Assembly: GCF_030732865.1 (NCBI RefSeq)
Contig: NZ_JASHKB010000001.1
Span: forward strand, 1 to 64,000
Length of the DNA: 64,000 nt
Reading direction: 5' to 3'
Source of the DNA: Roseitalea sp. MMSF_3546
GTDB taxonomy: Bacteria; Pseudomonadota; Alphaproteobacteria; Rhizobiales; Rhizobiaceae
Shown piece by piece: positions 46,284-54,587 of the stretch. The position numbers were made by a program, and so were the translations under genes. Numbering within the stretch: the stretch's first letter is position 1; every line of letters starts with the position of its first letter. The notes below the pieces were generated by a model, which made no database searches, had not been told where the DNA came from, and worked only from the letters and a program-made list of their open reading frames with translations.

Positions 46284-46360
46284 CTTGATCGCGGGCGCGC
46301 CGCGCTTCATTTTCATGCGCAAGACTGATAGACCCTCGCCAACCGACAAGGGCGAACACC

Positions 46361-46966
46361 ATGGAAAAATTCGACAAGCTCACCGGGGTGGCGGCACCGC
46401 TGCCGATCATCAATGTCGACACTGACATGATCATCCCCAAGGACTATCTGAAGACCATCCGGCGCACGGGCCTCGGAAAGGGCCTGTTCGCGGAGATGCG
46501 CTACAACCAGGACGGCACGGAGAACCCCGATTTCGTGCTCAACAAGCCGGCCTGGCGCGACGCCAAGATATTGGTGGCCGGCGACAATTTCGGCTGCGGC
46601 TCCTCGCGCGAGCACGCGCCCTGGGCGCTGCTCGACCACGGCATTCGGTGCGTCATCTCCACCAGCTTCGCCGACATCTTCTACAACAACTGCTTCAAGA
46701 ACGGCATCCTGCCGATCGTCGTCAGCCCCGAAGAGCTGGGCAAGCTGATGGACGATGCCGAACGCGGCGCCAACGCCACGCTGTCGGTCGACCTTGAAGC
46801 CCAGGAAATCCGCGGCCCCGATGGCAGCGTCATCCATTTCGACATCGACCCGCACCGCAAGCATTGCCTGCTCAACGGTCTCGATGACATCGGCCAGACG
46901 CTCCAGAAGGCCGCGGCGATCGACACCTATGAAGCGAGCCGGGCCGACAGCCGGCCCTGGGCATGA
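46361..46966 (+). CDS. leuD: 3-isopropylmalate dehydratase small subunit
   Basis: Small (swivel) subunit of isopropylmalate isomerase in leucine synthesis; it works with LeuC, which is not in the window. The 201-residue protein carries [30 protein letters not shown], and the hallmark [20 protein letters not shown]. The downstream DUF2798 gene starts inside its stop codon (ATGA), so the two are translationally coupled. Confidence 0.98.
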   Translation: MEKFDKLTGVAAPLPIINVDTDMIIPKDYLKTIRRTGLGKGLFAEMRYNQDGTENPDFVLNKPAWRDAKILVAGDNFGCGSSREHAPWALLDHGIRCVISTSFADIFYNNCFKNGILPIVVSPEELGKLMDDAERGANATLSVDLEAQEIRGPDGSVIHFDIDPHRKHCLLNGLDDIGQTLQKAAAIDTYEASRADSRPWA

Positions 46967-47211
46967 ACGCAACGGAAGCGACCATGCGGCCTTTCCTGCC
47001 AAAACGCGCCGAGCCACTGGCGTTCGGCTTCCTCCTGTCGGGCATGATGTCGTGCATCGTCTCGTGCCTGTCGACCTTTCTGGCCATCGGCTCGCTCAAC
47101 GGTTTCCTGTCCGCCTGGCTGTCGTCATGGGCGCTCGCCTTCCCGGCGGTCCTGATCGTCGGGCCACTGGTGCGCCGCATTCTCGCCGTCATCGTCAGGA
47201 CCGAAGCATGA
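46963..47211 (+). CDS. DUF2798 small membrane protein
   Basis: An 82-residue protein with two helices: [20 protein letters not shown] and [19 protein letters not shown], the usual DUF2798 layout. Function is unknown. It overlaps leuD upstream (ATGA) and the RidA gene downstream (ATGA), forming a tightly coupled leuD-DUF2798-ridA run. Confidence 0.88.
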   Translation: MNATEATMRPFLPKRAEPLAFGFLLSGMMSCIVSCLSTFLAIGSLNGFLSAWLSSWALAFPAVLIVGPLVRRILAVIVRTEA

Positions 47212-47591
47212 CCGACCGCCGCCACATTTCGAGCGGCTCGCCATTCGAGTCCGCCGCCGGCTACAGCCGTGCCCTCGTCGACGGGCATTGGTGTTTCGTT
47301 TCCGGAACGACCGGCTATGACTATGCCACAATGACCATGCCGGACGACGTGGAAACCCAGACGCGCAACGCGCTCGCCACCATCGACCGCACGCTTGCCG
47401 AGGCCGGCTTCGAGCGCGCGCACATCGTGCGTGCGCGCTACGCGATCACCGATGCCGGTCTTGTCGATCGCGTGTTTCCGATCCTCGGCGCGTTTTTCGC
47501 CGGGATACAGCCCGCCGCGACCATGACGGTCACCGGCCTGATCAGGCCGGAGATGAAGATCGAGATCGACGTCACCGCGAAGAAGGGCTGA
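47208..47591 (+). CDS. RidA/YjgF family protein
   Basis: A 127-residue member of the reactive intermediate deaminase family. It has HISSGSPFESAAGYSRALVD, VSGTTGYDYATM, QTRNALATIDRTLAEAGF, and C-terminal ATMTVTGLIRPEMKIEIDVT. The conserved Arg of RidA (in the ARYAITD to AATMTVTGL region) is not obvious at its usual place, so activity on 2-aminoacrylate is uncertain; this subgroup may bind other ligands. It follows DUF2798 with a 4-bp overlap. Confidence 0.85.
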   Translation: MTDRRHISSGSPFESAAGYSRALVDGHWCFVSGTTGYDYATMTMPDDVETQTRNALATIDRTLAEAGFERAHIVRARYAITDAGLVDRVFPILGAFFAGIQPAATMTVTGLIRPEMKIEIDVTAKKG

Positions 47592-47600
47592 CGGGCCGCG

Positions 47601-48203
47601 ATGGCCGGCGAGACGCTCGAGCAGATTGCCGTCTCCAGCGAGGCCGAACTGCTTGCCTGGCTCGACGCCAATCATGGGCAAGGACGGAGCGTCTGGCTGG
47701 TGCTCTGGCGAAAGTCCGCAAATGCGGGCCATATCGAGCGCGAGCGGCTTCTCGCGGCGCTGTTGCGCTATGGCTGGGTCGACTCGCTGCCACGCAAGAA
47801 GGACGCCGGGCGCAGCCTGCTCATGATCTCGCCGCGCAAGCCCGGCAGCGCCTGGTCGGCGGTCAACAAGCGCATCGTCCTGAGCCTTGAACGGCAAGGC
47901 CTCATGCATCCGGCCGGCCAGGCCATCGTCGACGCTGCGCGCGAGGACGGCTCCTGGTCGTTTCTGGACGATGTCGAGCAAGGGATCGTGCCGGACGATC
48001 TGGCGGCCGCCCTCGATGCCGTGCCCGGCGCGCGAGGCCATTTCGACGCCTTTCCGTTTTCGGCGCGACGCGGGATCCTTGAATGGATCAAGCAGGCAAG
48101 ACGTCCCGGCACCCGGGCCAAACGCATCGCCGAGACCGCGCGGCTCGCTGGCCGGAACAGGCGCGCGCGCGATTGGCGTGCCGGCAAGCCGCGCGGCGGT
48201 TGA
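47601..48203 (+). CDS. YdeI/OmpD-associated family protein
   Basis: A 200-residue protein of the YdeI (bacteriocin-protection) family: SSEAELLAWLDANHGQGRSV, WLVLWRKSANAGH, RYGWVDSLPRKKD, LMISPRKPGSAWSAVNKR and a basic C-terminus (ARRPGTRAKRIAETA, then RLAGRNRRARDW). Function is unclear; relatives affect antimicrobial-peptide resistance. It follows the RidA gene by 9 bp. Confidence 0.9.
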   Translation: MAGETLEQIAVSSEAELLAWLDANHGQGRSVWLVLWRKSANAGHIERERLLAALLRYGWVDSLPRKKDAGRSLLMISPRKPGSAWSAVNKRIVLSLERQGLMHPAGQAIVDAAREDGSWSFLDDVEQGIVPDDLAAALDAVPGARGHFDAFPFSARRGILEWIKQARRPGTRAKRIAETARLAGRNRRARDWRAGKPRGG

Positions 48204-48260
48204 GTCCGGCCCGCGATCTGCCTACAAGCACGCCAGATTCCCCGCACGAAGAGACACGCC

Positions 48261-49364
48261 ATGACACAACGCTCGCTCCTGCTGCTGCCCGGCGACGGCA
48301 TCGGCCCCGAAACCATGGCCGAAGTGGTCAAGCTGATCGACCACATGAACGCGACCGAGGATGCCGGCTTCACGACGACGCAGGGCCTGGTCGGCGGCGC
48401 TGCATTCGATGCCCATGGCGAAGCGATCTCCGAGGCCGACATGGAAACGGCGAGGACCGTCGATGCGGTGCTGTTCGGCGCCGTCGGCGGGCCGAAATGG
48501 GACGCCGTTCCCTATGACAAACGGCCCGAGGCCGGTTTGTTGCGGCTCCGGAAGGACCTGGCCCTTTTCGCTAATCTCAGGCCGGCCATATGCTATCCGG
48601 CGCTGGCCGATTCGTCATCGCTGAAGCGCGACGTGATCGAGGGCCTCGATATCCTGATCGTGCGCGAGCTCACCGGCGGCGTCTATTTCGGCGAACCCAA
48701 GGAGATCACCGATCTGGGCAACGGGCAAAAGCGCGCCGTCGACACGCAGGTCTACGAGACCGGCGAGATCGAGCGCATCGCCGCCGTCGCCTTCGAGCTG
48801 GCGCGCACGCGGTCGGGCAGGGTCTGCTCGATGGAAAAGCGCAATGTGATGAAGTCGGGCGTTCTGTGGAACGAGGTCGTCACCGCCACCCATGCGACGC
48901 GCTTTTCGGATGTCGAACTGACCCACATACTGGCCGATGCCGGCGGCATGCAGCTCGTGCGCTGGCCCAAGCAGTTCGACGTCATCGTCACCGACAATCT
49001 GTTCGGCGACATGCTGTCGGATGTCGCCGCCATGCTGACGGGCTCGCTGGGCATGCTGCCGTCGGCTTCGCTCGGCGCCCCCGACCCCGCGACGGGCCGG
49101 CGCAAGGCGATGTACGAGCCCGTGCACGGCTCGGCGCCCGACATTGCCGGGCAGGGCGTTGCCAACCCGATCGCCATGATCGCCTCCTTTGCCATGTGCC
49201 TGCGATATTCCTTCGCCATGATCGAGCAGGCCAACCGGGTCGAAACCGCGATCTCCATGGTGCTCGATCAGGGCCTGCGCACCGGCGACATCATGAGCGA
49301 GGGGGCGAGGAAGGTCTCCACCGCCGAGATGGGCGATGCCATCGTCGCCGCCTATGCGGGCTAG
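48261..49364 (+). CDS. leuB: 3-isopropylmalate dehydrogenase
   Basis: NAD-dependent oxidative decarboxylation of 3-isopropylmalate, third step of leucine synthesis. The 367-residue protein has [35 protein letters not shown], the Asp-rich metal site in [20 protein letters not shown], and [20 protein letters not shown] (NAD-binding loop). The ATG at 48261 is the family start. It lies in the same orientation as leuD 1.3 kb upstream, with YdeI, RidA and DUF2798 between them. Confidence 0.98.
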   Translation: MTQRSLLLLPGDGIGPETMAEVVKLIDHMNATEDAGFTTTQGLVGGAAFDAHGEAISEADMETARTVDAVLFGAVGGPKWDAVPYDKRPEAGLLRLRKDLALFANLRPAICYPALADSSSLKRDVIEGLDILIVRELTGGVYFGEPKEITDLGNGQKRAVDTQVYETGEIERIAAVAFELARTRSGRVCSMEKRNVMKSGVLWNEVVTATHATRFSDVELTHILADAGGMQLVRWPKQFDVIVTDNLFGDMLSDVAAMLTGSLGMLPSASLGAPDPATGRRKAMYEPVHGSAPDIAGQGVANPIAMIASFAMCLRYSFAMIEQANRVETAISMVLDQGLRTGDIMSEGARKVSTAEMGDAIVAAYAG

Positions 49365-49390
49365 GATCTGTTGAGATTCACCGCGCGGGC

Positions 49391-49864
49391 CTACGAGACC
49401 AGCCCTTCCGGACAGGTCCGCAGCAGGTCGGAACGACCGCCGCGCGCCGTCCAGCCGAAGGCGCCGCGCACCGCGCCCCAGCCCGCCGCCGGAACATTGG
49501 TCTCAAGATCGACCGCATAGAAATCGAAGCAGTTTTCGCTGCGGCGCATGACGACGAAGCAGCCGCCCACCAGATCGCCGTCGTAGAAGGTGCACAGGAG
49601 ATCCTCACGCACGAACCATTCACCGCGTGCCGCGTTGACGTCGTCCTGATAGTCGACTTCGCCGTCGACCAGATAGGTTTCGCGCCAGGAAACGCCGTCC
49701 TGATAGACGCCGCGATAGGTCTTGCCGACAAAGGCGGCGGTCAGCGTGTCGCCCGTCAGCCGGCCAGGCACCGGTTCGGACATGGCGGCGGCGTGCGGCG
49801 CGAGCAGCGCGCCGATCGCGATGAGTGCCGCAAGCGCGTGCGGCCATGGTGTGGTGGCGGTCAT
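49391..49864 (-). CDS. Hypothetical secreted protein
   Basis: A 157-residue protein I do not assign to a family. A Sec signal (HALAALIAIGALLAPHAAA) is followed by a soluble domain with FVGKTYRGVYQDGVSWRETY, ARGEWFVREDLLCTFYDGDL and CFVVMRRSENCFDFYAVDLE; the three cysteines here plus RTCPEG could form two disulfides. The ATG at 49864 is the first that leaves an intact signal. It is divergent from the asd leader, so the 81-bp gap holds both promoters. Confidence 0.7.
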   Translation of the reverse strand: MTATTPWPHALAALIAIGALLAPHAAAMSEPVPGRLTGDTLTAAFVGKTYRGVYQDGVSWRETYLVDGEVDYQDDVNAARGEWFVREDLLCTFYDGDLVGGCFVVMRRSENCFDFYAVDLETNVPAAGWGAVRGAFGWTARGGRSDLLRTCPEGLVS

Positions 49865-49945
49865 GCGGGTCAGGCTGGGCACGAAATGTGTCGTCGCCGG
49901 GGCCGAATTGACAATCGGCCCGCATTCGACCACAAGGACTCCACC

Positions 49946-49984
49946 ATGACGGCCACAATCATGATCAAGAAGACGACCGGCTGA
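49946..49984 (+). CDS. Candidate asd leader peptide (attenuation)
   Basis: A 12-codon ORF reading MTATIMIKKTTG. Ten of twelve residues are Thr (4), Ile (2), Met (2) or Lys (2), which are the end products of the aspartate pathway branching at the Asd step. AAGGA lies 7 bp before the ATG, and TTGACA sits at 49908-49913 upstream. It ends 79 bp before the asd ATG. The composition and position fit a leader peptide whose translation senses charged Thr, Ile, Met and Lys tRNAs. See the finding for the stems that follow. Confidence 0.65.
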   Translation: MTATIMIKKTTG

Positions 49985-50063
49985 CCCGCTCCGCCCCACA
50001 CTCTCCCGGGGGCGGGACGAGTGGTGCTTTGATGCAAACGGGGAGAGACAGGAGATGGGAACC
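49985..50063 (+). promoter_or_regulatory. Candidate attenuator stems between leader ORF and asd
   Basis: Stem A: CCGCCCC (49991-49997) pairs with GGGGCGG (50009-50015), loop of 11. Stem B: CTCTCCC (50001-50007) pairs with GGGAGAG (50041-50047), just before the asd ribosome site (AGGAG at 50050-50054). The left arm of B is in the loop of A, so the two are mutually exclusive unless a pseudoknot forms. No T run follows A. Mechanism unresolved. Confidence 0.5.
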
Positions 50064-51098
50064 ATGGGTTTCAAGATCGCCATCGCAGGCGCGACCGGCA
50101 ATGTCGGCCGCGAAATGCTGGACATCCTTGCCGAGCGCGGCTTTCCGGCCGACACGGTCGTCCCGCTCGCCTCGCGCCGCTCGGTCGGCCAGGAGGTCTC
50201 CTTCGGCGACAGGACGCTCAAGGTCCAGGCGCTGGAGAGCTTCGACTTCTCCGACACCGATATCTGCCTGATGAGCGCCGGCGGCTCGGTCGCCAAACAG
50301 TGGGCGCCAAAGATTGCCGCCGCCGGCTGCGTTGTGATCGACAATTCCTCGGCTTTTCGCTACGAAGCCGATGTCCCGCTGATCGTGCCCGAGGTCAATG
50401 CCGACGCGATCACGGGCTTCACCAGGCGCAACATCATCGCAAACCCGAACTGCTCGACCGCACAGCTCGTCGTCGCGCTCAAGCCGCTGCACGATGCGGC
50501 GACGATCAAACGCGTGGTGGTTGCCACCTATCAGTCGGTCTCCGGCGCCGGCAAGGATGCCATGGACGAGCTCTTCGCTCAGACCCGTGCCGTCTACGTC
50601 GCCGATCCGATCGAGACCGACAAGTTTCCCAAGCGCATCGCCTTCAACCTGATCCCGCATATCGACGTCTTCATGGAGGACGGCTCGACCAAGGAAGAGT
50701 GGAAGGTGGTCGCCGAGACCAAGAAGATGCTCGACCCGAAGATCAAGGTCACTTGCACCGCGGTGCGCGTGCCGGTCTTCATCGGGCACTCCGAGGCGGT
50801 CAATATCGAGTTCGAGAACGAGATCACCGCCGAGCGGGCCCGCGAGATCCTGCGCGAGGCGCCCGGTTGTCTGGTCGTCGACAAGCACGAGGACGGCGGC
50901 TACATGACGCCCTATGAATCGGCCGGCGAGGACGCCACCTACATCTCGCGCATACGCGAGGATCCCACGGTGGACAACGGGCTCAACATCTGGGTGGTTT
51001 CGGACAATCTGCGCAAGGGCGCCGCGCTCAACGCGATTCAGATCGCCGAAGTGCTGGTCAATCGCGGCCTGATCACGCCCAAGCGGCACGCGGCGTGA
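50064..51098 (+). CDS. asd: Aspartate-semialdehyde dehydrogenase
   Basis: NADPH-dependent reduction of aspartyl phosphate to aspartate semialdehyde, the branch point to lysine/diaminopimelate, threonine, isoleucine and methionine. The 344-residue protein has the NADP motif IAGATGNVGREMLDIL, catalytic Cys in NIIANPNCSTAQLVVAL, SVSGAGKDAM, and VTCTAVRVPVFIGHSEAVNI with the active His. I start at 50064 (MGFKIAIAG, AGGAG upstream); an ATG three codons earlier is possible. Its 5' leader encodes the TIMK-rich peptide described above. Confidence 0.98.
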   Translation: MGFKIAIAGATGNVGREMLDILAERGFPADTVVPLASRRSVGQEVSFGDRTLKVQALESFDFSDTDICLMSAGGSVAKQWAPKIAAAGCVVIDNSSAFRYEADVPLIVPEVNADAITGFTRRNIIANPNCSTAQLVVALKPLHDAATIKRVVVATYQSVSGAGKDAMDELFAQTRAVYVADPIETDKFPKRIAFNLIPHIDVFMEDGSTKEEWKVVAETKKMLDPKIKVTCTAVRVPVFIGHSEAVNIEFENEITAERAREILREAPGCLVVDKHEDGGYMTPYESAGEDATYISRIREDPTVDNGLNIWVVSDNLRKGAALNAIQIAEVLVNRGLITPKRHAA

Positions 51099-51326
51099 GC
51101 GCATCGACGACCATGTAATCACGGCCGCGAGCGGTTCGAAACGACATGCACCCCCGCCTCCCCCTTGGGGAGGCACGCAACACCAAGCGCAGCGCCGGTC
51201 GAGCGGGTGGGGCGAATGGCGGAGCACTCAGGCCCGCTTCAACGACCCCCGCCCGGCTTTGTCGCGCTGCGCTCGCCAATCGCCTGCCTGCCGTGAAGGG
51301 GAGGTGGAAACCGCAAGCCCGCCTCC
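51099..51326. other. Intergenic region with a strong hairpin
   Basis: No gene is seen. GCCTCCCC-CTT-GGGGAGGC at 51156-51174 forms an 8-bp perfect stem without a T run, and a related GGGGAGG motif recurs around 51298-51305. It resembles the intergenic palindromic repeats of Rhizobiales genomes and lies between the convergent asd and RND-pump genes. Confidence 0.55.
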
Positions 51327-54300
51327 CTATTCCGCCGCCTTCGGGAACGGCCGCACATCGCCCGGCATGTCGTCGGGCATGTCCTCGGGCTCCATGGCCG
51401 GCAGCGGACGGCCGGGCGCCCTTGCGGGCGCCTTTGGGGGCGCCGCGCCAGGCCCGGCGTTCGCGGTTTGCCGGGACAGCCGCGCCCGGAGCCAGCGGAT
51501 GAGCCGCAGGATCCGGTTGCCCTTGGCGAGTTGTTCGTTGTCCCGCGTGAACAGCATCAGCGCCGCCGGCGTCACCACCAGTGTCAGCAGCGTCGAGAAC
51601 CCCAGGCCGAACACGATGGCGCTCGACAGCGAGACCCACCACTGCGTCGACGGCGCGCCGACCGTGACCTCGTGGCTGAGCAGGGCCAGATTGATCCCGA
51701 AGGCGATCGGCAGCACGCCCAGGATCGCGGTCACCGCCGTCAGCATGACCGGGCGCACACGCTCGCGGCAGGTCTCGAGCACGGCCTCCATCTTGTCGAC
51801 ACCCTCGTGGCGCAGCCGCGCATAGGTGTCGATCAGCACGATGTTGTTGTTCACCACGACGCCGGCCAGCGCGATGGTCCCCACCGCGCTCATGATGATC
51901 GAGAACGGCATCTGCATGATGGCGAGGCCGAGCAGCACGCCGATCGTCGACATCACCACCGCCGACAGCACCAGCCAGACATAGGTGAACCGGTTGAACT
52001 GGGCGAGCAGCAGCGCGAAGATCAGGAAGATCGCCACGCCGAATGCCTGACTGAGAAACGCCGCCGCCTCGTCGCTTTCCTGGTCCGACCCGACCATCTC
52101 CCAGCGGATGTTGGGCGGGAAGTCCATCGTCGCCAGGTGCTCGGCGACCTGTGCCTGAAACACCGAATCCTGGGCGCCCTCGACGAGGTTGGCGGTCACG
52201 TCGATCGTGCGCGAGCCATCCACGCGCGTCAGCGTGCCCAGCGAAGCGGCCGGCTCGCGGCTGACGAAATTGGTCACCGGCACCGCCCCGCCGGACGTCT
52301 CGATGCGCAACTGGTCGAGCATCGAGAGCGTGCGCCGGTCCTCGGGCAGACGCAGGCGGATGTCGACGGCATCGTCGGCGCCCGCCGGCCGGTAGTCGGA
52401 CAGTTTCAACCCGGTCGTGACGAGCTGCACCACCCGGCCGACCGAATCCGGCCCGACGCCGAACTTGGCCGCTTCGGTCCGGTCGACCTTCAGCTCCCAG
52501 TCGACGCTGAGCGGCGGCAGGCCGTCATTGAGGTCGATCACCTCCGGGATGGTCTCCAGATAGGCGGCCACCTCCGCGGCGGCGGTCTCGAGCCCGGTCG
52601 GGTCGTCGGCCGACAGCCGCACCTGGATCGGCTTGCCCTGCGGCGGGCCGGCATCGGGCACCGAGATCTCGATCTGGACACCGGGCATGCTGGCGAACTC
52701 GGCGCGCAGATCGGTCAGGATATCGCCGGCCGCCTTGCGCTCGCGCCAGTCGACGAATTCGTACTGGATCGTGCCGATCGTGTCCTCGCCGCCGCCCGAA
52801 CCGAGCTGGATGCCGCCGCGCGAGGAACCCGAGCGGGCATAGACCGTGTCGATGCCCGGCCAGTCGAGCAGGCGCTCCTCGGCCCGGCGTACCAGCGCGT
52901 CCTGCTCTTCCAGCGAAAGATTGCCCCGCGCCTTCACGTAAAGAAGGCCGTATTCGGGCTCGACGGCCGGGAAGAACTCGACGCCGTTGTTGTTGTTGAC
53001 GTAGTACTGGATGATGCCGCCGAGCAGCACCGCCACCGCCAGGATCGTCAGGATCGGAAAGCGCACGGCGCGCTTGATCAGCGCCATGTAGAGCCCGTCA
53101 GGCCGGCGCTTCTGGATCGCCGCCTTGCCGACGATGGAGCCGATGGTCGGCGCGAACAGCAGCGCATAGATCGTCGAGGCCGACAGCGTGGCGATCAGCG
53201 TGATCGGCATGTAGCTCATGAACTCGCCGACGATCCCCGGCCAGAACAGGAGCGGCGAGAACGCTGCGATCCGAGTGAGCGTGGAGACCACCACCGGGCC
53301 GAACATGCGCCGCGCCGCCTCGGCGAAGGCGGGCGCTGCGGCGACGCCCTCGGCCATGCGCCGTTCGGCGTATTCGGTCACGATGATCGAATCGTCGACC
53401 AGCATGCCGACCGCCAGGATGAGGCTGAACAGGACGACCAGATTGACCGTGTAGCCGGCCAGCGACAGGAACAGGATCCCCATCAGGAACGAAGTCGGGA
53501 TCGACAGGCCGATGAGCAGCGACGAGCGGAAGCCCAGGAAGAACAGGATGACGATGAAGACCAGCAGCACCGCCGTCAGCACCGAGTTCTGAAGGTCGTC
53601 GAGCAGCGTGCGGATGTTGGTCGAGCGGTCCTGGCTGAAGGTCACCTCGACGCCGGCCGGAAGCTCCGAGCGGAAGGCGTCGGCTTCGGCTTTGACGGCA
53701 TCCACCGTCTCGATCAGATTGGCGCCGGCGCGCTTGGACACCTCGATGGCGATCGCCGGCTTGCCGTTGAGCCGTGCGATGGTCTCGGCATCCTCGAACG
53801 TGTTGCGGATCGTCGCCAGGTCGCGGGCGCGCACGACCGCATTGCCGCTCACCGAGATCGGCAGATTGGCGATGTCCTCGACCGTCTCGATCAGTGCCGG
53901 GACCTTGACCGCGTAACGGCCCTCATCGCCCTCCAGCGTTCCGGCGGCGACGAGCTGGTTGTTGGCGCCCACGCCGCCGACAAGCTGGTCGAGCTGCAGA
54001 TTGTAGGACGACAGCTTGACCGGATCGATGATGACCTCGACGAGTTCGTCGCGCGAGCCCTGCAGATTGGCGTCCAGGACCCCGCCGACCTCTTCGAGGC
54101 GGTCGCGCAGCGCCTTGGCAGCGCGCGTGAGCACGCGCTCGGGCGCATCACCCGACAGCGTGACGACGATCACCGGGAATTCGGAGATGTTGACCTCGAC
54201 GACGCTCGGCTCGTCGGTTCCCGGCGGAAACTGCCCCTTGGCCTGGTCGACCTCGGTGCGCACATCGTCGAGCGCCCGGCTGAGATCGGCGCTGGGGTCG

Positions 54301-54587
54301 AATTCGACGACGATGTTGCCGCCGCCCTGATAGGCGCTGGCGGTCATCGTGTCGACGCCGGTGATGTTCTGGAGCTCGGATTCGAGCGGTCGGATCAGCA
54401 GCCGCTCGGCATCCTCGGGCGAGATGCCCTGCAGGGACAGCCCGACATAGACGACCGGGAACTGAACGTCCGGCTCGGCCTCCTTGGGGATGCCGACATA
54501 GGCGACAGTTCCCGCGATCAGGAAGAACGAAAGCGCGACGATTGTCAGCCGCGCATTGCGGACCGCGATTTCCAGGAAATTCATCAT
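51327..54587 (-). CDS. RND efflux transporter, inner-membrane subunit
   Basis: A 1086-residue RND pump (AcrB/MdtB-like). It has N-terminal FLEIAVRNARLTIVALSFFL, the proton-relay helix LILAVGMLVDDSIIVTEYAE (D-D in TM4), KRAVRFPILTILAVAVLLGG at the midpoint, and duplicated periplasmic and membrane halves. The C-terminal 60 residues are a Pro/Arg-rich cytoplasmic tail. It exports hydrophobic compounds by proton antiport with the adaptor encoded directly upstream (4-bp ATGA overlap). No outer-membrane factor is adjacent, so a shared TolC-like channel elsewhere is likely. The start may be the second ATG (54584). Confidence 0.96.
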   Translation of the reverse strand: MMNFLEIAVRNARLTIVALSFFLIAGTVAYVGIPKEAEPDVQFPVVYVGLSLQGISPEDAERLLIRPLESELQNITGVDTMTASAYQGGGNIVVEFDPSADLSRALDDVRTEVDQAKGQFPPGTDEPSVVEVNISEFPVIVVTLSGDAPERVLTRAAKALRDRLEEVGGVLDANLQGSRDELVEVIIDPVKLSSYNLQLDQLVGGVGANNQLVAAGTLEGDEGRYAVKVPALIETVEDIANLPISVSGNAVVRARDLATIRNTFEDAETIARLNGKPAIAIEVSKRAGANLIETVDAVKAEADAFRSELPAGVEVTFSQDRSTNIRTLLDDLQNSVLTAVLLVFIVILFFLGFRSSLLIGLSIPTSFLMGILFLSLAGYTVNLVVLFSLILAVGMLVDDSIIVTEYAERRMAEGVAAAPAFAEAARRMFGPVVVSTLTRIAAFSPLLFWPGIVGEFMSYMPITLIATLSASTIYALLFAPTIGSIVGKAAIQKRRPDGLYMALIKRAVRFPILTILAVAVLLGGIIQYYVNNNNGVEFFPAVEPEYGLLYVKARGNLSLEEQDALVRRAEERLLDWPGIDTVYARSGSSRGGIQLGSGGGEDTIGTIQYEFVDWRERKAAGDILTDLRAEFASMPGVQIEISVPDAGPPQGKPIQVRLSADDPTGLETAAAEVAAYLETIPEVIDLNDGLPPLSVDWELKVDRTEAAKFGVGPDSVGRVVQLVTTGLKLSDYRPAGADDAVDIRLRLPEDRRTLSMLDQLRIETSGGAVPVTNFVSREPAASLGTLTRVDGSRTIDVTANLVEGAQDSVFQAQVAEHLATMDFPPNIRWEMVGSDQESDEAAAFLSQAFGVAIFLIFALLLAQFNRFTYVWLVLSAVVMSTIGVLLGLAIMQMPFSIIMSAVGTIALAGVVVNNNIVLIDTYARLRHEGVDKMEAVLETCRERVRPVMLTAVTAILGVLPIAFGINLALLSHEVTVGAPSTQWWVSLSSAIVFGLGFSTLLTLVVTPAALMLFTRDNEQLAKGNRILRLIRWLRARLSRQTANAGPGAAPPKAPARAPGRPLPAMEPEDMPDDMPGDVRPFPKAAE

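Noticed and set aside
49991-50015. Classical intrinsic terminator before asd
   Set aside because: The GC stem is not followed by a T run (GACGAGTGG follows), so I report it only as a candidate attenuator stem.
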